From Nocardia paucivorans NBRC 100373 (GTDB lineage: Bacteria; Actinomycetota; Actinomycetes; Mycobacteriales; Mycobacteriaceae), in NCBI RefSeq assembly GCF_000308675.1, contig NZ_BAGE01000030.1, positions 186,001 to 250,000 on the forward strand: DNA of 64,000 nt, given 5' to 3'. Made by a program: the position numbers and the translations under genes. This document shows, piece after piece, positions 52,402 through 61,832 of the stretch (position 1 is its first letter; each line of letters opens with the position of its first letter). The notes below the pieces were generated by a model. The model worked only from the letters and a program-made list of their open reading frames with translations, was not told where the DNA came from and searched no databases.

Positions 52402-53232
52402 GTGCGCGCACTCGACAAGATCCAGGACTGGCCGGTTCGGCATGCGGCTGCGGGTGTGGTCACCCCGGATACCGGGGCGACCGCCGGTGATATCGACCGC
52501 GTGTTCCCGCTCGCCTCGGTGACCAAGCCGCTGGCCGCCTACGCGGTGCTGGTTGCGATCGAAGAGGGTGCAATCGAACTCGACCAGCCCGCCGGGCCAC
52601 CGGGTTCCACCGTCCGCCATCTTCTTGCCCACACCTCCGGGTTGGCCTTCGACACCACCGATGTCATGGCCCGCCCCGGTGCCCGACGCATCTATTCCAG
52701 CGCGGGCTTCGAGGTCTTGGCCGATTTCGTCGCCGAGCAGACCGGTATCGCCTTCGACGAGTACCTGCGCCAAGCGGTATTCGAACCGCTCGGTATGTCC
52801 TCGTCGGTTCTGGCCGGTTCGGCCGGACACGCCGCCCGCTCCACCGTTGCCGATCTACTGCGCTTCGTCGCCGAACTGCTCGATCCCCACCTGATCTCGG
52901 CGCAGACGCATGCCGAGGCCACCACCGTCCAGTTCCCCGGCAGCAATGGGGTCCTGCCCGGTTTCGGATCGCAACGCCCCAATGACTGGGGGCTCGGTTT
53001 CGAGATTCGCAACGGTAAGTCGCCGCACTGGACCGGTGCCACCAATTCGCCACGAACATACGGACATTTCGGTCAATCGGGCACATTCCTATGGGTCGAT
53101 CCGGAGATTCGGGTGGGTTGTGTCGCCTTGAGCGACGAGAATTTCGGGGACTGGGCGCGGCGGGGGTGGCCGCCGTTCAGTGACGCCGTCATTGCCGAAA
53201 CAACACGTTCACAGGACACGGCAGCGAAGTAA
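52402..53232 (+). CDS. Serine beta-lactamase-like hydrolase (EstB/class C type)
   Basis: A 276-residue protein. The SxxK motif is S39-V-T-K42 in LASVTKPL, the Tyr motif is IYSSAGFE (family YxN, here Y-S-S), and the third motif is HFGQSG. It is shorter than class C beta-lactamases and has no signal peptide, so it is more likely an intracellular esterase or peptidase than a resistance enzyme. The start is GTG 52402. Confidence 0.85.
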   Translation: MRALDKIQDWPVRHAAAGVVTPDTGATAGDIDRVFPLASVTKPLAAYAVLVAIEEGAIELDQPAGPPGSTVRHLLAHTSGLAFDTTDVMARPGARRIYSSAGFEVLADFVAEQTGIAFDEYLRQAVFEPLGMSSSVLAGSAGHAARSTVADLLRFVAELLDPHLISAQTHAEATTVQFPGSNGVLPGFGSQRPNDWGLGFEIRNGKSPHWTGATNSPRTYGHFGQSGTFLWVDPEIRVGCVALSDENFGDWARRGWPPFSDAVIAETTRSQDTAAK

Positions 53233-53325
53233 CACGTGTAACACCGGACACTCGAGTACACTCGGGCAACGCCCCCCGTCGACGAGCCGTTGGGGAAGAC
53301 GTTACTCGTCGAATCGGAGGTGTAG

Positions 53326-53862
53326 GTGGTGCGCGGATCGAGTCAGTTCGCGAAGGCGACGGCGGGTGTGGTCTACATCCATTCGTCGCCCGCCGCGTTG
53401 TGCCCGCATATCGAGTGGGCGCTGGCTGCCGCTCTCGGCACCCCGACCAAGCTGCGGTGGACCGCGCAACCCGCTGCCGCGGGACAACTCCGAGCAGCCG
53501 GCGAATGGATCGGTCCCGTCGGGACGGCATCCCGGATCGCGCAGGCGTTACGCTCCTGGCCGGTCCTGCGTTTCGAGGTCACCGAGGACCCCAGCGACGG
53601 CGTCGACGGCGAACGCTACAGTTTCGTTCCCGCCCTGGGGCTCTGGCACGGCTCCACGAGCGCCAACGGCGATGTCATGATCGGCGAAATGCGGTTGCGT
53701 GCCATGCTGCACGCGGCCCGGGAACTCGACAAACGCTCCGGTTACGATCTCGCCGCCGAACTCGACCGGGCCCTGGGCACCCCGTGGGACGAAGACCTGG
53801 AGGTGTACCGCATGGGCAGCGAAGGTGCCGAGATCACCTGGCTGCGTCGGGACGTGGGGTAA
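53326..53862 (+). CDS. DUF3145 family protein
   Basis: A 178-residue actinobacterial core protein. It begins FAKATAGVVYIHSSPAALCPHIEWAL and contains RFEVTEDPSDGVDGERYSFVP and MRLRAMLHAARELDKRSGYDL; it ends with VYRMGSEGAEITWLRRDVG. Its role is unknown and it is found next to lipid biosynthesis genes in many mycobacteria. The GTG follows GGAGGTGTAG. A GTAACACGTGTAAC palindrome core lies about 95 bases upstream. Confidence 0.93.
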   Translation: MVRGSSQFAKATAGVVYIHSSPAALCPHIEWALAAALGTPTKLRWTAQPAAAGQLRAAGEWIGPVGTASRIAQALRSWPVLRFEVTEDPSDGVDGERYSFVPALGLWHGSTSANGDVMIGEMRLRAMLHAARELDKRSGYDLAAELDRALGTPWDEDLEVYRMGSEGAEITWLRRDVG

Positions 53863-53875
53863 CCGGCCACACCGG

Positions 53876-54898
53876 TCACCTGGTGTCCGGTGTGGCCGCC
53901 TTACCGCCGAATCGGGCAACCGCCTCGAGCACGGCCGACCGCATGGCCGGGCTGCCGGTGTGCCCGGAATCCTCGACCACCACCAGCTCCGCGTCGGGCC
54001 AGGCCCGGGCCAGCTCCCAGGCGGTGCGCAGTGGCGCGGACAGATCGAGTTTTCCGTGTACGAGCACGCCGGGTATACCGGCCAGCCGGTGCGCGTCCCG
54101 GAGCAGCCGACCGTCCTCCAACCAGGCGGCGTGCGCGAAATAGTGGGTGCATATCCGGACGAACGCCATCAGATCCGCATCCGGCTTGGCGCTGTATTGT
54201 CCGGGGGCGCCGAGGCTTTCGTGCGCGATCACCGCGTCCTCCCACCGACACCACTCGCGTGCCGCCCGTTCCCGAACCAGGGGATCAGGGTCCTCCATGA
54301 GCTGCCGATACGCCTCGACCAGGTCGCCGTCCCGCCACCGCGCGGGCACCCCCGCGCGAAACCGCTCCCATTCCTCGGGTAGCAGCCGGCCCACGCCCCG
54401 GTAGAGCCAGTCGATCTCCTCGGGCCTGGTCATCGTGACACCCACCAGGACGATCCCGGTGACCCGCTCCGGATGACGCTGCGCATAGGCCAGGCTCAAC
54501 GTGGACCCCCACGAGCCGCCGTAGAGCAGCCAGCGCTCGATTCCCAGGTGCTCGCGCAGTCGTTCCATATCCGCGAGCAGATGCTCGGTGGTGTTGTGGG
54601 CCATGTCGACCGACGGATCGGAGGCGTGCGGTTCGCTTTCGCCGCAGCCGCGCTGATCGAAGAGCACGATGCGGAACACGTCCGGATCGAACGTTTTCCG
54701 CGCCCCGCGCCGCCCTCCGCCACCCGGCCCGCCGTGCACCACCAGCGCCGGTATGCCATCGGGGTTACCGCTGGTCTCCCAGTAGATACGATTGCCGTCC
54801 CCGACATCGAGCAGCCCGTGATCGTAGGGGGCGATATCGGGAAAGGGCTCGAAGAGGGTCTGTTCGCCGCCGTGTCCCGCGGTTACCCGCCGGCTCAT
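53876..54898 (-). CDS. pip: Proline iminopeptidase
   Basis: A 340-residue alpha/beta hydrolase: oxyanion HGGPGGG, DQRGCGES, nucleophile elbow LYGGSWGSTL, and the Asp/His pair in HGKLDLSAPLRTAW and EDSGHTGSP. It removes N-terminal proline from peptides. ATG 54898 overlaps the end of the upstream methyltransferase remnant by four bases, so they were once a coupled pair. Confidence 0.92.
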   Translation of the reverse strand: MSRRVTAGHGGEQTLFEPFPDIAPYDHGLLDVGDGNRIYWETSGNPDGIPALVVHGGPGGGGRRGARKTFDPDVFRIVLFDQRGCGESEPHASDPSVDMAHNTTEHLLADMERLREHLGIERWLLYGGSWGSTLSLAYAQRHPERVTGIVLVGVTMTRPEEIDWLYRGVGRLLPEEWERFRAGVPARWRDGDLVEAYRQLMEDPDPLVRERAAREWCRWEDAVIAHESLGAPGQYSAKPDADLMAFVRICTHYFAHAAWLEDGRLLRDAHRLAGIPGVLVHGKLDLSAPLRTAWELARAWPDAELVVVEDSGHTGSPAMRSAVLEAVARFGGKAATPDTR

Positions 54899-55703
54899 GG
54901 CTTGCGGCCGACGGCGCCCCAACAATTCACCTGTGCGTCGTGCCACGCCGGTGGCCGAATGCCCGCCCGCCAGCGATTGACCGACACCACCCCCGGTTCC
55001 CACAGCTCCAGCCCGTCGAAGAACCGGGTGAATTCTTCCCGCCCGCGGGCCTGGGCGTAGACCCCGCTCTGGCGATACACGTCGAGGGCTTTGGCCATCC
55101 CCTCCGGATCGAAGTCGGTGGTGATGTGGGAGGCGATCAGGAAGGAACCGGGAGCCAATGCGTCCAGCAAGGTCTCGACCGCACCGTGGGGGTTCCGGTC
55201 GTCGGACAGGAAGTGCAGTACGGCCACCAGACTCAGCGCGACCGGGCTGTCGAGATCCAGGGTCTCGCTCAGTTGGGGAGAGGTCAGGATCTTCTCCGGT
55301 TCGGCCAGGTCGGCGGAAATATAGGTGGTACGTCCTGGGTGCCCGTCAACAGGGCACGGGCATGGGCCAGCACGATCGGATCGTTGTCCACGTACACCAC
55401 TCGCGCCTCGGGGACCACCGACTGCGCCACCTGGTGCAGGTTCGGCTCGGTGGGAATACCGGTGCCGATATCGAGGAACTGCATCACGCCCGTCTCGGCG
55501 ACCGCCTGGATTGCGCGTTGCATGAAGAACCGGTTGTGCCGCGCCGCGGTGCGGACGGTCGGGAACGCGGCCGTCACCTGCTCGGCCGCGCGCCGGTCCA
55601 CCTCGTAGTTGTCCTTACCGCCCAGCACATAGTCGTAGATACGAGCACTGCTCGGGCGCTCGGTGTCCACCACCGGGAGCGAGGCGTCATCGAGTTCGGT
55701 CAT
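54895..55703 (-). pseudogene. DUF574 SAM-dependent methyltransferase, single frameshift
   Basis: The 5' half (from ATG 55703) reads SSARIYDYVLGGKDNYEVDR, VMQFLDIGTGIPTEPNLHQ and VVYVDNDPIVLAHARALLTGT, the family's SAM site. It then goes out of frame and ends at 55284. From about 55345 the second frame continues the same protein (PGRTTYISADLAEPEKI, then AVLHFLSDDRNPHGAV) to a stop at 54895. One missing base near 55338-55344 (after LLTGT) explains both. It may be a true mutation or a sequencing error; one extra base restores about 270 residues. Confidence 0.75.
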
Positions 55704-55893
55704 GGTCGTCCTGGTCAATCGGAGCAATATGGTTGGGACGCAACGGCTTGCATATCGCGACGGCCGCAGCGCGTCACAGGATACGCCGGTTCACCGAAGT
55801 CGCACCCCGAAGCGGAATGTCCACGGTTGTCCGTCCGCGGTGCCTGTATCGGGCCACCGCGCAAGTTGAGACGCGCGGTTCACCCGCGCAGGG

Positions 55894-58800
55894 TCAGGAG
55901 CTTTCCGACTCCGAACGCCGCCGCTCGATCGCCCGATCGATGATCGTGGGGCCGGTGAGGCCGAGATCGGGGTAGTCCCGGGCGAGTAGCGGTAGCAGCA
56001 GGGCTCCCACCTGCATCAGCGTATTGGAGCCGGAGATACTCCGATTCGGCTTGTCATCGAGGACGTTCCCGATGGATTCCAGCTGCCGGGTCGTGCTCTC
56101 CACTTGCTCGCCACTCGGTCTGAGCGACTGGAAGCCAGGACAGAAACCGGGACGGGTGTCGGCCCGGGCCTTCTTCGCCTCGCCGGTGATGGCGATCGAT
56201 GTGATCGTCTTCGCGTTCTCGTCGATGGTGATGGCGAATCGTGGTGGGTTTCGTGGTTCGGTGAACTCGCCCAGTGTGGTGAAGGTGACGCCGGCCATCA
56301 CGCTGAGTTTCTGCGGGGACTGGATCAAGGCGTGCTGGACATCGGCCCAGCTCATGCCTGCTATCGCATCCCTGTGTTCGGCCAGGCTGTCGAGGAAACC
56401 GCGCATGACCTGCTGCACACTGGTCATATTGGTCGCGGCGCTCACCACCGATTTGTCGCCTTCGATGGGCGCTATGCCATCGTCGACGAAGTGGGCGGGT
56501 AGATCCAGCTCCGCCCGACGTTCCGGAGGGATGGCGTCGAGAATGGGAGCGCGGTCGGCCGACCGCTCGTCCTTGATGGTGGCGATATCCCGCCAGACCG
56601 GGTCGAGCGCGTCCCAGCCGGCGTTCAGATGCTGGAGCGCCGCCTGCAGGAACGCATGCTGTCCACCGTCACGGGGGTAACCATCCTGGGCGTGCATGAC
56701 GTAGTTGTCGTCCAACCAGCCGGCTTCGTACCCGGGAGGTTGATCCGAATAGGACATATCGAGGGACGCCCGGACCTGCTCCGGATGGCTCAGCATGAGG
56801 TTCAATGTCGATTCGCCGATCTTGAACTGGACGCATCCGGATGCGATGGAACGTTCGATCGTGTAGCGCATGTAGGCGAGTTGATCGGGGTGGAACACCC
56901 GAGACAGCGGCAGCTCGACCCGGGCCCCGTTGATATTGAACGGGACCTTCTCCTCGATGAACCGCCTGCCCATCTCCGCTATCACCTCCCGCGCCCGCCG
57001 GGGATCGGCCAGTACCTGCTGCATCCCTTCTTTTTGGAGGTCACGGACCCGCGACACGACTTCTCGGCGTACCTCGACCGAGGGAGTCCATTCCGTCGGG
57101 ACGTGGTCGTCGGCATCGCCGACGACGTCGATGTCGAGCTCGCTGTCGTCGCGGGTCTCATCGGCGGAACCATCGCGGTCCGTCCGGTGGTCGGGAACAC
57201 CGTTCCGGTCGCCGTCGGCCCCGGGTTCGGCCATGCCGCTCGTCTCGTGCGGCTCGGTGATGGGACCGGTATCGGCGTCGAGCGAACGCGGAGCGTCGCC
57301 CATGCCCATCTGCGATGTGGTGGCAATCGGCGCTGTCGACCCGGTACGGTCGGCCGATACGGTCGTCGGCGGTTCGGGTGACGAGGGTGAGGCCGCGGCT
57401 GCGTCTGCGTTATCGGTATGCCGGCCCGTGGTAGACCTGCCGGCGTCGGTCGATACCGGTTTGTCGGGGGCGATATCGACCGGTACCGGTTTGGCCGGCA
57501 CGGCTTTGGGCGGGGCGATGTCGGCCGGTGCGGACCTGGCCGGGGCGGTCGGTTCGCCGGAGCGTGTCAGGGTATCGGTGTGCGAAGCGGGTGAGGCCGC
57601 TTTTTCGGCACCCTCGGGGCGGCGTGATGGGGCGGCGGACCGAGTGGAGGTATCGGAATCGGAGTGAGTCCGTTGGGTCACGTCCCGGCTCGTGCCGTAC
57701 GACTCCGGGGTGGCAGGGTCGGTGGGGCGTCGTACACCGGTGCCGGAGTCCACCACGGTGTCGTCGGTGGTGTGCTTCCGGACGGGGGTCGGGCGGCCAT
57801 CGGATGGTGTGGCGTCCGACGGGGAACTCGGTCTCGTCGTAGTGCTGTCGGTGATCTTCGTTACCGGCCCGTCGGATTTCGGACGGGGCGGTGTCCGGTC
57901 CGGAAGGGCGGAAAGATCCGGCGGGGAAACGGGTTTCCGATTTTCTTCGGTATCGAATCCGCGTGGTGCTTCTCGGCCCGCGCCGTGGGCGTGGAGAGCG
58001 AGACCGGCGCCTTCCACGAATCCGCCGGCGAAACCGGTGACCATATTGTCGCGTATCGCCGCGAACATCTCGCCGAGATCGTTGAATTCGTCATGGTGGA
58101 TGATCAGGGACGGAATCGTGCTCACCGCGCCACCGGCCAACCCGCCGGCGCTTCCGAGTACCATGGTGCCGCCCAGATGCCCGGCCAGGCGAGCGAACTT
58201 GTTCGTTGTGAGACCGGCACTCGGTCGGCCCAGCACTCGCGGTGCCAGTCGGCGAGCGACCTCGGCGCCGGCGACTCCACCGAGTGCACCGGCGGCGGTC
58301 AGTTCCAACAGCGCTCTACCGTCGAATGTCTCACGGACCCCGCTCGCGATATCCCAGACCTGCGCGGCGACACCGGTTCCCCCGCCGACCAGGGCGCCGA
58401 TTCCCGCTGTCCTGCCGATCACCCGCGCCGCCGCTCGCAGTGCCTCTCGCCTGGTCATAGCGGCGGCGCCCTGCTCGACCGTTACCCGTACGAGTTGGGT
58501 CACCGCCGCCCGCATGACCTCTTCGGCGGCAAGGCGATCGGACAGAGCCTTGAATCCTCCACCGTAGAAGAAGAGGACCGCGTCTCGGGCCAGTTGCGCG
58601 GCCAGGACAATGGCCGTGACATACACCACGTGTCGGGTGCGTTCGGCGGCATCGGCGGCGGCATGGCACTGGTGTCCCAGATCTTTCAGAACAGCGGCCT
58701 GCGCCCGTGTGAATTCAACTGTGCAGCGGTCTTTTTCGGCCAGGGCGGTACCGGTGGCGCTGTCGGTCGCCTGCGCTCCCCGCAATGCGGTGTACTCATA

Positions 58801-58956
58801 GGCGTCGGCGAGCGCCTCGAGCTCCGTACCTGCTCGAATGCATGCATCGCCGCGGGCACGGGTTCCCGGGTCGTCGAGTCGTGGTAAATGCCCGATCACC
58901 AGGTCGCGTAGCGCGACCGGAACCTCCGCCATCAATGCGGTCGTCTCCACCACCAT
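55894..58956 (-). CDS. Large polymorphic-toxin-like protein with WXG100-like N-terminus
   Basis: A 1020-residue protein. The N-terminal 110 residues are helical and WXG100-like. The segments YVTAIVLAAQLARDAVLFFY, AGIGALVGGGTGVAAQV and GGTMVLGSAGGLAGGAV are hydrophobic, as in CpnT-type export/channel domains. A 240-residue Pro/Thr/Ser-rich linker (about 345-585) leads to a 400-residue C-terminal domain with no family I recognise (ELPLSRVFHPDQLAYMRYTI, QPPGYEAGWLDDNYVMHAQD). That layout is typical of secreted toxins of type VII systems. No small immunity gene follows at its 3' end, nor is there an ESX gene. It is divergent from the WXG100 gene at 59115. Confidence 0.7.
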   Translation of the reverse strand: MVVETTALMAEVPVALRDLVIGHLPRLDDPGTRARGDACIRAGTELEALADAYEYTALRGAQATDSATGTALAEKDRCTVEFTRAQAAVLKDLGHQCHAAADAAERTRHVVYVTAIVLAAQLARDAVLFFYGGGFKALSDRLAAEEVMRAAVTQLVRVTVEQGAAAMTRREALRAAARVIGRTAGIGALVGGGTGVAAQVWDIASGVRETFDGRALLELTAAGALGGVAGAEVARRLAPRVLGRPSAGLTTNKFARLAGHLGGTMVLGSAGGLAGGAVSTIPSLIIHHDEFNDLGEMFAAIRDNMVTGFAGGFVEGAGLALHAHGAGREAPRGFDTEENRKPVSPPDLSALPDRTPPRPKSDGPVTKITDSTTTRPSSPSDATPSDGRPTPVRKHTTDDTVVDSGTGVRRPTDPATPESYGTSRDVTQRTHSDSDTSTRSAAPSRRPEGAEKAASPASHTDTLTRSGEPTAPARSAPADIAPPKAVPAKPVPVDIAPDKPVSTDAGRSTTGRHTDNADAAAASPSSPEPPTTVSADRTGSTAPIATTSQMGMGDAPRSLDADTGPITEPHETSGMAEPGADGDRNGVPDHRTDRDGSADETRDDSELDIDVVGDADDHVPTEWTPSVEVRREVVSRVRDLQKEGMQQVLADPRRAREVIAEMGRRFIEEKVPFNINGARVELPLSRVFHPDQLAYMRYTIERSIASGCVQFKIGESTLNLMLSHPEQVRASLDMSYSDQPPGYEAGWLDDNYVMHAQDGYPRDGGQHAFLQAALQHLNAGWDALDPVWRDIATIKDERSADRAPILDAIPPERRAELDLPAHFVDDGIAPIEGDKSVVSAATNMTSVQQVMRGFLDSLAEHRDAIAGMSWADVQHALIQSPQKLSVMAGVTFTTLGEFTEPRNPPRFAITIDENAKTITSIAITGEAKKARADTRPGFCPGFQSLRPSGEQVESTTRQLESIGNVLDDKPNRSISGSNTLMQVGALLLPLLARDYPDLGLTGPTIIDRAIERRRSESESS

Positions 58957-59114
58957 GCCCCTTGGTGTTCATCCCCCACCCGCTGTCGTATCGGTACGGC
59001 GGTCGACCATATCCCCAGCAGCACAGCAATTCTCGACACTGGGAACCCGTCCGGACGGTGTAGCTATCCTTGTGACCCGCAGCGTAGGGGTTCTCATGTG
59101 CATGGAGCATTTTC

Positions 59115-60788
59115 ATGGGTGGGCAATTCTGGATGGACTCGGGCGAGCTTCGGGCGATCGCACCCGAGTTCGACCGTATCGGTAACGAGGCGGAAGCCAT
59201 TCTGCAGCGGCTTCATGAGGTCGTGGAGGCCACGGGCGAACCCTGGGGCGACGACGATGCCGGTAAGGCCTTTGCCGAGACCTATCTCCCGGACGAGCGA
59301 CGGGCATTGTCGGACCTCGATGAACTGACGCGCGTACTCCGACATCGCGGTGACGACCTGCGTGCTGTCACTGCGGCTTTCGAGGAGCAGGATCTGGCCT
59401 CGGCCCGGCACATCACCGAAGCCGGTTCAAGGGCCTCGGCGGCACCGCTGCGCCAGGACGCTCTCTCGCTCGGGTTCGGTGATCCGTCGGGGCCTGTGCC
59501 GCTGCCCATCGGCGCGCCGACTACCCCACCACCGCAGGGTTCCCCCGAGCCGTCGCATCGACAGCGATCGGTTCCGCCGGCAGCGCACGACATCTCGTCG
59601 GCGGTGCATGACACCTCACCGATGGCGCGTGATGTGGAACCCACCCCGGCGCCCGGTCCCCGTCCCGACCATGCGGTCGGCCGGCCGACCCACGCCGCTT
59701 CGGCCGATACCGGAACCGCCGGAACTCCCGTGGTAACCGCCGGGTCCACCACGCCCCTCCCGACATCTCGAACGAATACCGAGCGCATCGGTATCGGCCT
59801 GTCCGACCGAAGCGTCGCCTCGCGGCCCGGAGGCAATCCGATGGGGCGAACCGTCGCTCCTCGGCCCGAAAAGAACGTGACACCGTCGACCGGCCCCGGT
59901 GATCCGGGTAGGCCATTGCCGTGGTCTCCGCCGCTCACCGACCGGAAGAGTCCGCGGATCAGCACTTCCCCCGCATCGGACCTCCCACCCCGTGTCCCGG
60001 TTCGGCCCGAGGCCCGACCACAGAACCGAAAGGTCGAGCTCGCCCGCTCGAGCTCCCCCGAGAGTGCCGAGTCGGTGGCCGCCCGCCTGACCCGGGAACT
60101 CGCCGAACGACACAAGGTACGGGTATTCGGTTTCGACACACCCGGGGTGCCCGATGAGGTGCTGACCGAACTCGTCGCCGCGGTCGACGATCTGCTTCCC
60201 CGCTATCCGGCCCTGCGCCTGGATGCCATCGGCATCGGTGAACTCCCGGGCCGGAACACAGCTCACTTCCAAGGTGATACGCGGTCCCCCCGGATCACCC
60301 TGGCCACCCGAGCGGCCACCGACCCCGAATGCCTACGGCAGGCGATCGCCGCAGAGGAGGACGCCGGGTTCCTCGCGCCCGGGTGCGCCGAGCGGCCCGT
60401 CTACTCCTGTATCGTGCGAGAATTCGGCGCGGCACTGGACGCGGCCGGTGGGTTCCGAGCGCGCGCGATGGCGCAGCGAGCGCTGCTCACCACCTATCTG
60501 GCGCAGGCCGGATCGCATCGGAAGCGATCGCTGCACCGCACGGTGGCAGACTTCCGGATCTGGCGCGCGCAACTGTGCGGCCGCAGCTTTCGCGATGGCC
60601 GATTCGATCCCGCAGCGGCACTGTCCGAAGCCTTCACCGGCGTCGTCATGGCCCCCGATCGGGTCACGGCTCCGGTGCTCGCACTGCATCGGCTGCTCGT
60701 ATCCACCGTTGCCGAATCCCCAACCGCCGCGGGGCGTTCGCGGACCAGGACGGAACCCGCGCGGTGTCCTGTCCCGTGGGCCGGGTGA
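59115..60788 (+). CDS. WXG100-headed effector-like protein with apparently inactivated zincin domain
   Basis: A 557-residue protein. Residues 1-100 form a WXG100 helical pair with the turn GEPWGDDDAGKAFAETYL. Residues 125-330 are a Pro/Ser-rich linker. The C-terminal domain (about 335-510) has YPALRLDAIGIGELPG, RITLATRAATDPE and YSCIVREFGAALDAAGGFRA. In relatives I recall, this last segment reads HEFGHALD, a zinc-protease motif; here R435 and A439 replace both His, so it should not bind zinc in the usual way. It could be a decoy, an immunity-like or a re-purposed protein. The ATG follows GGAGCATTTTC. Confidence 0.65.
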   Translation: MGGQFWMDSGELRAIAPEFDRIGNEAEAILQRLHEVVEATGEPWGDDDAGKAFAETYLPDERRALSDLDELTRVLRHRGDDLRAVTAAFEEQDLASARHITEAGSRASAAPLRQDALSLGFGDPSGPVPLPIGAPTTPPPQGSPEPSHRQRSVPPAAHDISSAVHDTSPMARDVEPTPAPGPRPDHAVGRPTHAASADTGTAGTPVVTAGSTTPLPTSRTNTERIGIGLSDRSVASRPGGNPMGRTVAPRPEKNVTPSTGPGDPGRPLPWSPPLTDRKSPRISTSPASDLPPRVPVRPEARPQNRKVELARSSSPESAESVAARLTRELAERHKVRVFGFDTPGVPDEVLTELVAAVDDLLPRYPALRLDAIGIGELPGRNTAHFQGDTRSPRITLATRAATDPECLRQAIAAEEDAGFLAPGCAERPVYSCIVREFGAALDAAGGFRARAMAQRALLTTYLAQAGSHRKRSLHRTVADFRIWRAQLCGRSFRDGRFDPAAALSEAFTGVVMAPDRVTAPVLALHRLLVSTVAESPTAAGRSRTRTEPARCPVPWAG

Positions 60789-61181
60789 TACGGCCGGATA
60801 GATCGGTTACCGTCCACGTGGCCGTCCCACCTCGATCGAGTGGGACGGATGGTCTCGCGGTCGGAAGCGAGACCGCCGGTAGGGCGATGGTGCTTCGGAA
60901 TCGTACCGGCGATCATCGAGCCATGGCGAAGACCTGGCGAACGATATCGCGTTGCCCGAGCAGCGTCTGTATCCCTCTGCTCGGATTCGCTCCGGGGTGG
61001 AACCGCCCATCTCTACGGCCAGTTCAGGGTCGATGATGCGGTGAGCCGAGGAGTTGTCGAGATATTCGAGGCCGGCGAAGAGCTGCCCCCGTATCACACC
61101 GCGGCGTTGGCGGCGGCCCGAACCATCCGGGATCGGGAGGGACAACACACGGACGACGAGTATCGACCTGAGGGTCGGTGG
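60789..61181. other. Gap without a supported gene
   Basis: Both strands carry open frames due to GC bias, but none has a ribosome site or a domain. It ends at the tRNA-Val 3' end. Confidence 0.4.
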
Positions 61182-61253
61182 TGGGCGCAGACGGGTTCGA
61201 ACCGCCGACCGCTGGTGTGTAAAACCAGAGCTCTACCACTGAGCTATACGCCC
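61182..61253 (-). tRNA. tRNA-Val (TAC anticodon)
   Basis: The acceptor is GGGCGTA/TGCGCCC with one T-G pair, the anticodon stem is CTGGT/ACCAG with loop TTTACAC, and the T arm is GGCGG-TTCGAAC-CCGTC-like. The 3' CCA is encoded at 61179-61181. It lies 30 bases from the ahpE stop. Confidence 0.92.
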
Positions 61254-61283
61254 TTGCCGCCCCGGGAGATCCCGGGGAACGGA

Positions 61284-61748
61284 CTATGAATCTAGCGCGG
61301 CGAGCGCTTTCTCCCAAGCCGCCTGGTCACGGGCCTCGCCGGGGCCGTTCATCTCCGCGAAACGGATGACTCCCTCGGTGTCGATCACGAAGGTGCCCCG
61401 GTTGGCGATTCCGGCGTCCTCGTTGAAGACACCATAGGCCTGGGCGACGGCGCCGTGCGGCCAGAAATCGGACAGCAGCGGGAAGGTGTAGCCCTGTTCG
61501 GCGGCCCAGATCTTGTGGGTGGGGGAGGGGCCGACGGAGATGGCGAGGATCTCGGTGCTGTCGTTCTGGAATTTGGGCAGCTCGTCGCGAACCCGGCACA
61601 GCTCACCCTGGCAGATGCCGGTGAAGGCGAGGGGATAGAACACCAGCAGGACGTTCTTCTTCCCCCGGTAGTCCGACAGGGTGACTTCCTGGTTGTTCTG
61701 GTCTTTCAGGGTGAAATCCGGCGCAACAGTGCCGACCTCTAGTGGCAT
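61284..61748 (-). CDS. ahpE: AhpE-type peroxiredoxin with an added possible resolving Cys
   Basis: A 154-residue peroxiredoxin, highly similar in outline to mycobacterial AhpE (FYPLAFTGICQGEL, AISVGPSPTHKIW, FWPHGAVAQAYGVFNE). The peroxidatic Cys is C46. A second Cys, C51, gives a C-x4-C spacing like that of BCP/PrxQ, so this enzyme may resolve itself rather than depend wholly on mycothiol or mycoredoxin. It begins a conserved group with DUF3052, a lipoprotein and aceE. Confidence 0.94.
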   Translation of the reverse strand: MPLEVGTVAPDFTLKDQNNQEVTLSDYRGKKNVLLVFYPLAFTGICQGELCRVRDELPKFQNDSTEILAISVGPSPTHKIWAAEQGYTFPLLSDFWPHGAVAQAYGVFNEDAGIANRGTFVIDTEGVIRFAEMNGPGEARDQAAWEKALAALDS

Positions 61749-61832
61749 GGGTGGACCTCCGTCGTATCGGGTTCGTGCCGTGGGCAGCGCAAACCCATCG
61801 AATCATGGATGGGGGCGGCGGCTCCGGCCGGG

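Noticed and set aside
52402..53232. Beta-lactamase-like gene as an antibiotic-resistance gene
   Set aside because: No signal peptide, shorter than class C enzymes, and the Tyr motif is Y-S-S; an esterase-type role is more likely.
58196..58208. CGAACTTGTTCG, similar to a KstR box
   Set aside because: It is inside the toxin-like coding region and lacks the flanking T/A positions of the consensus.
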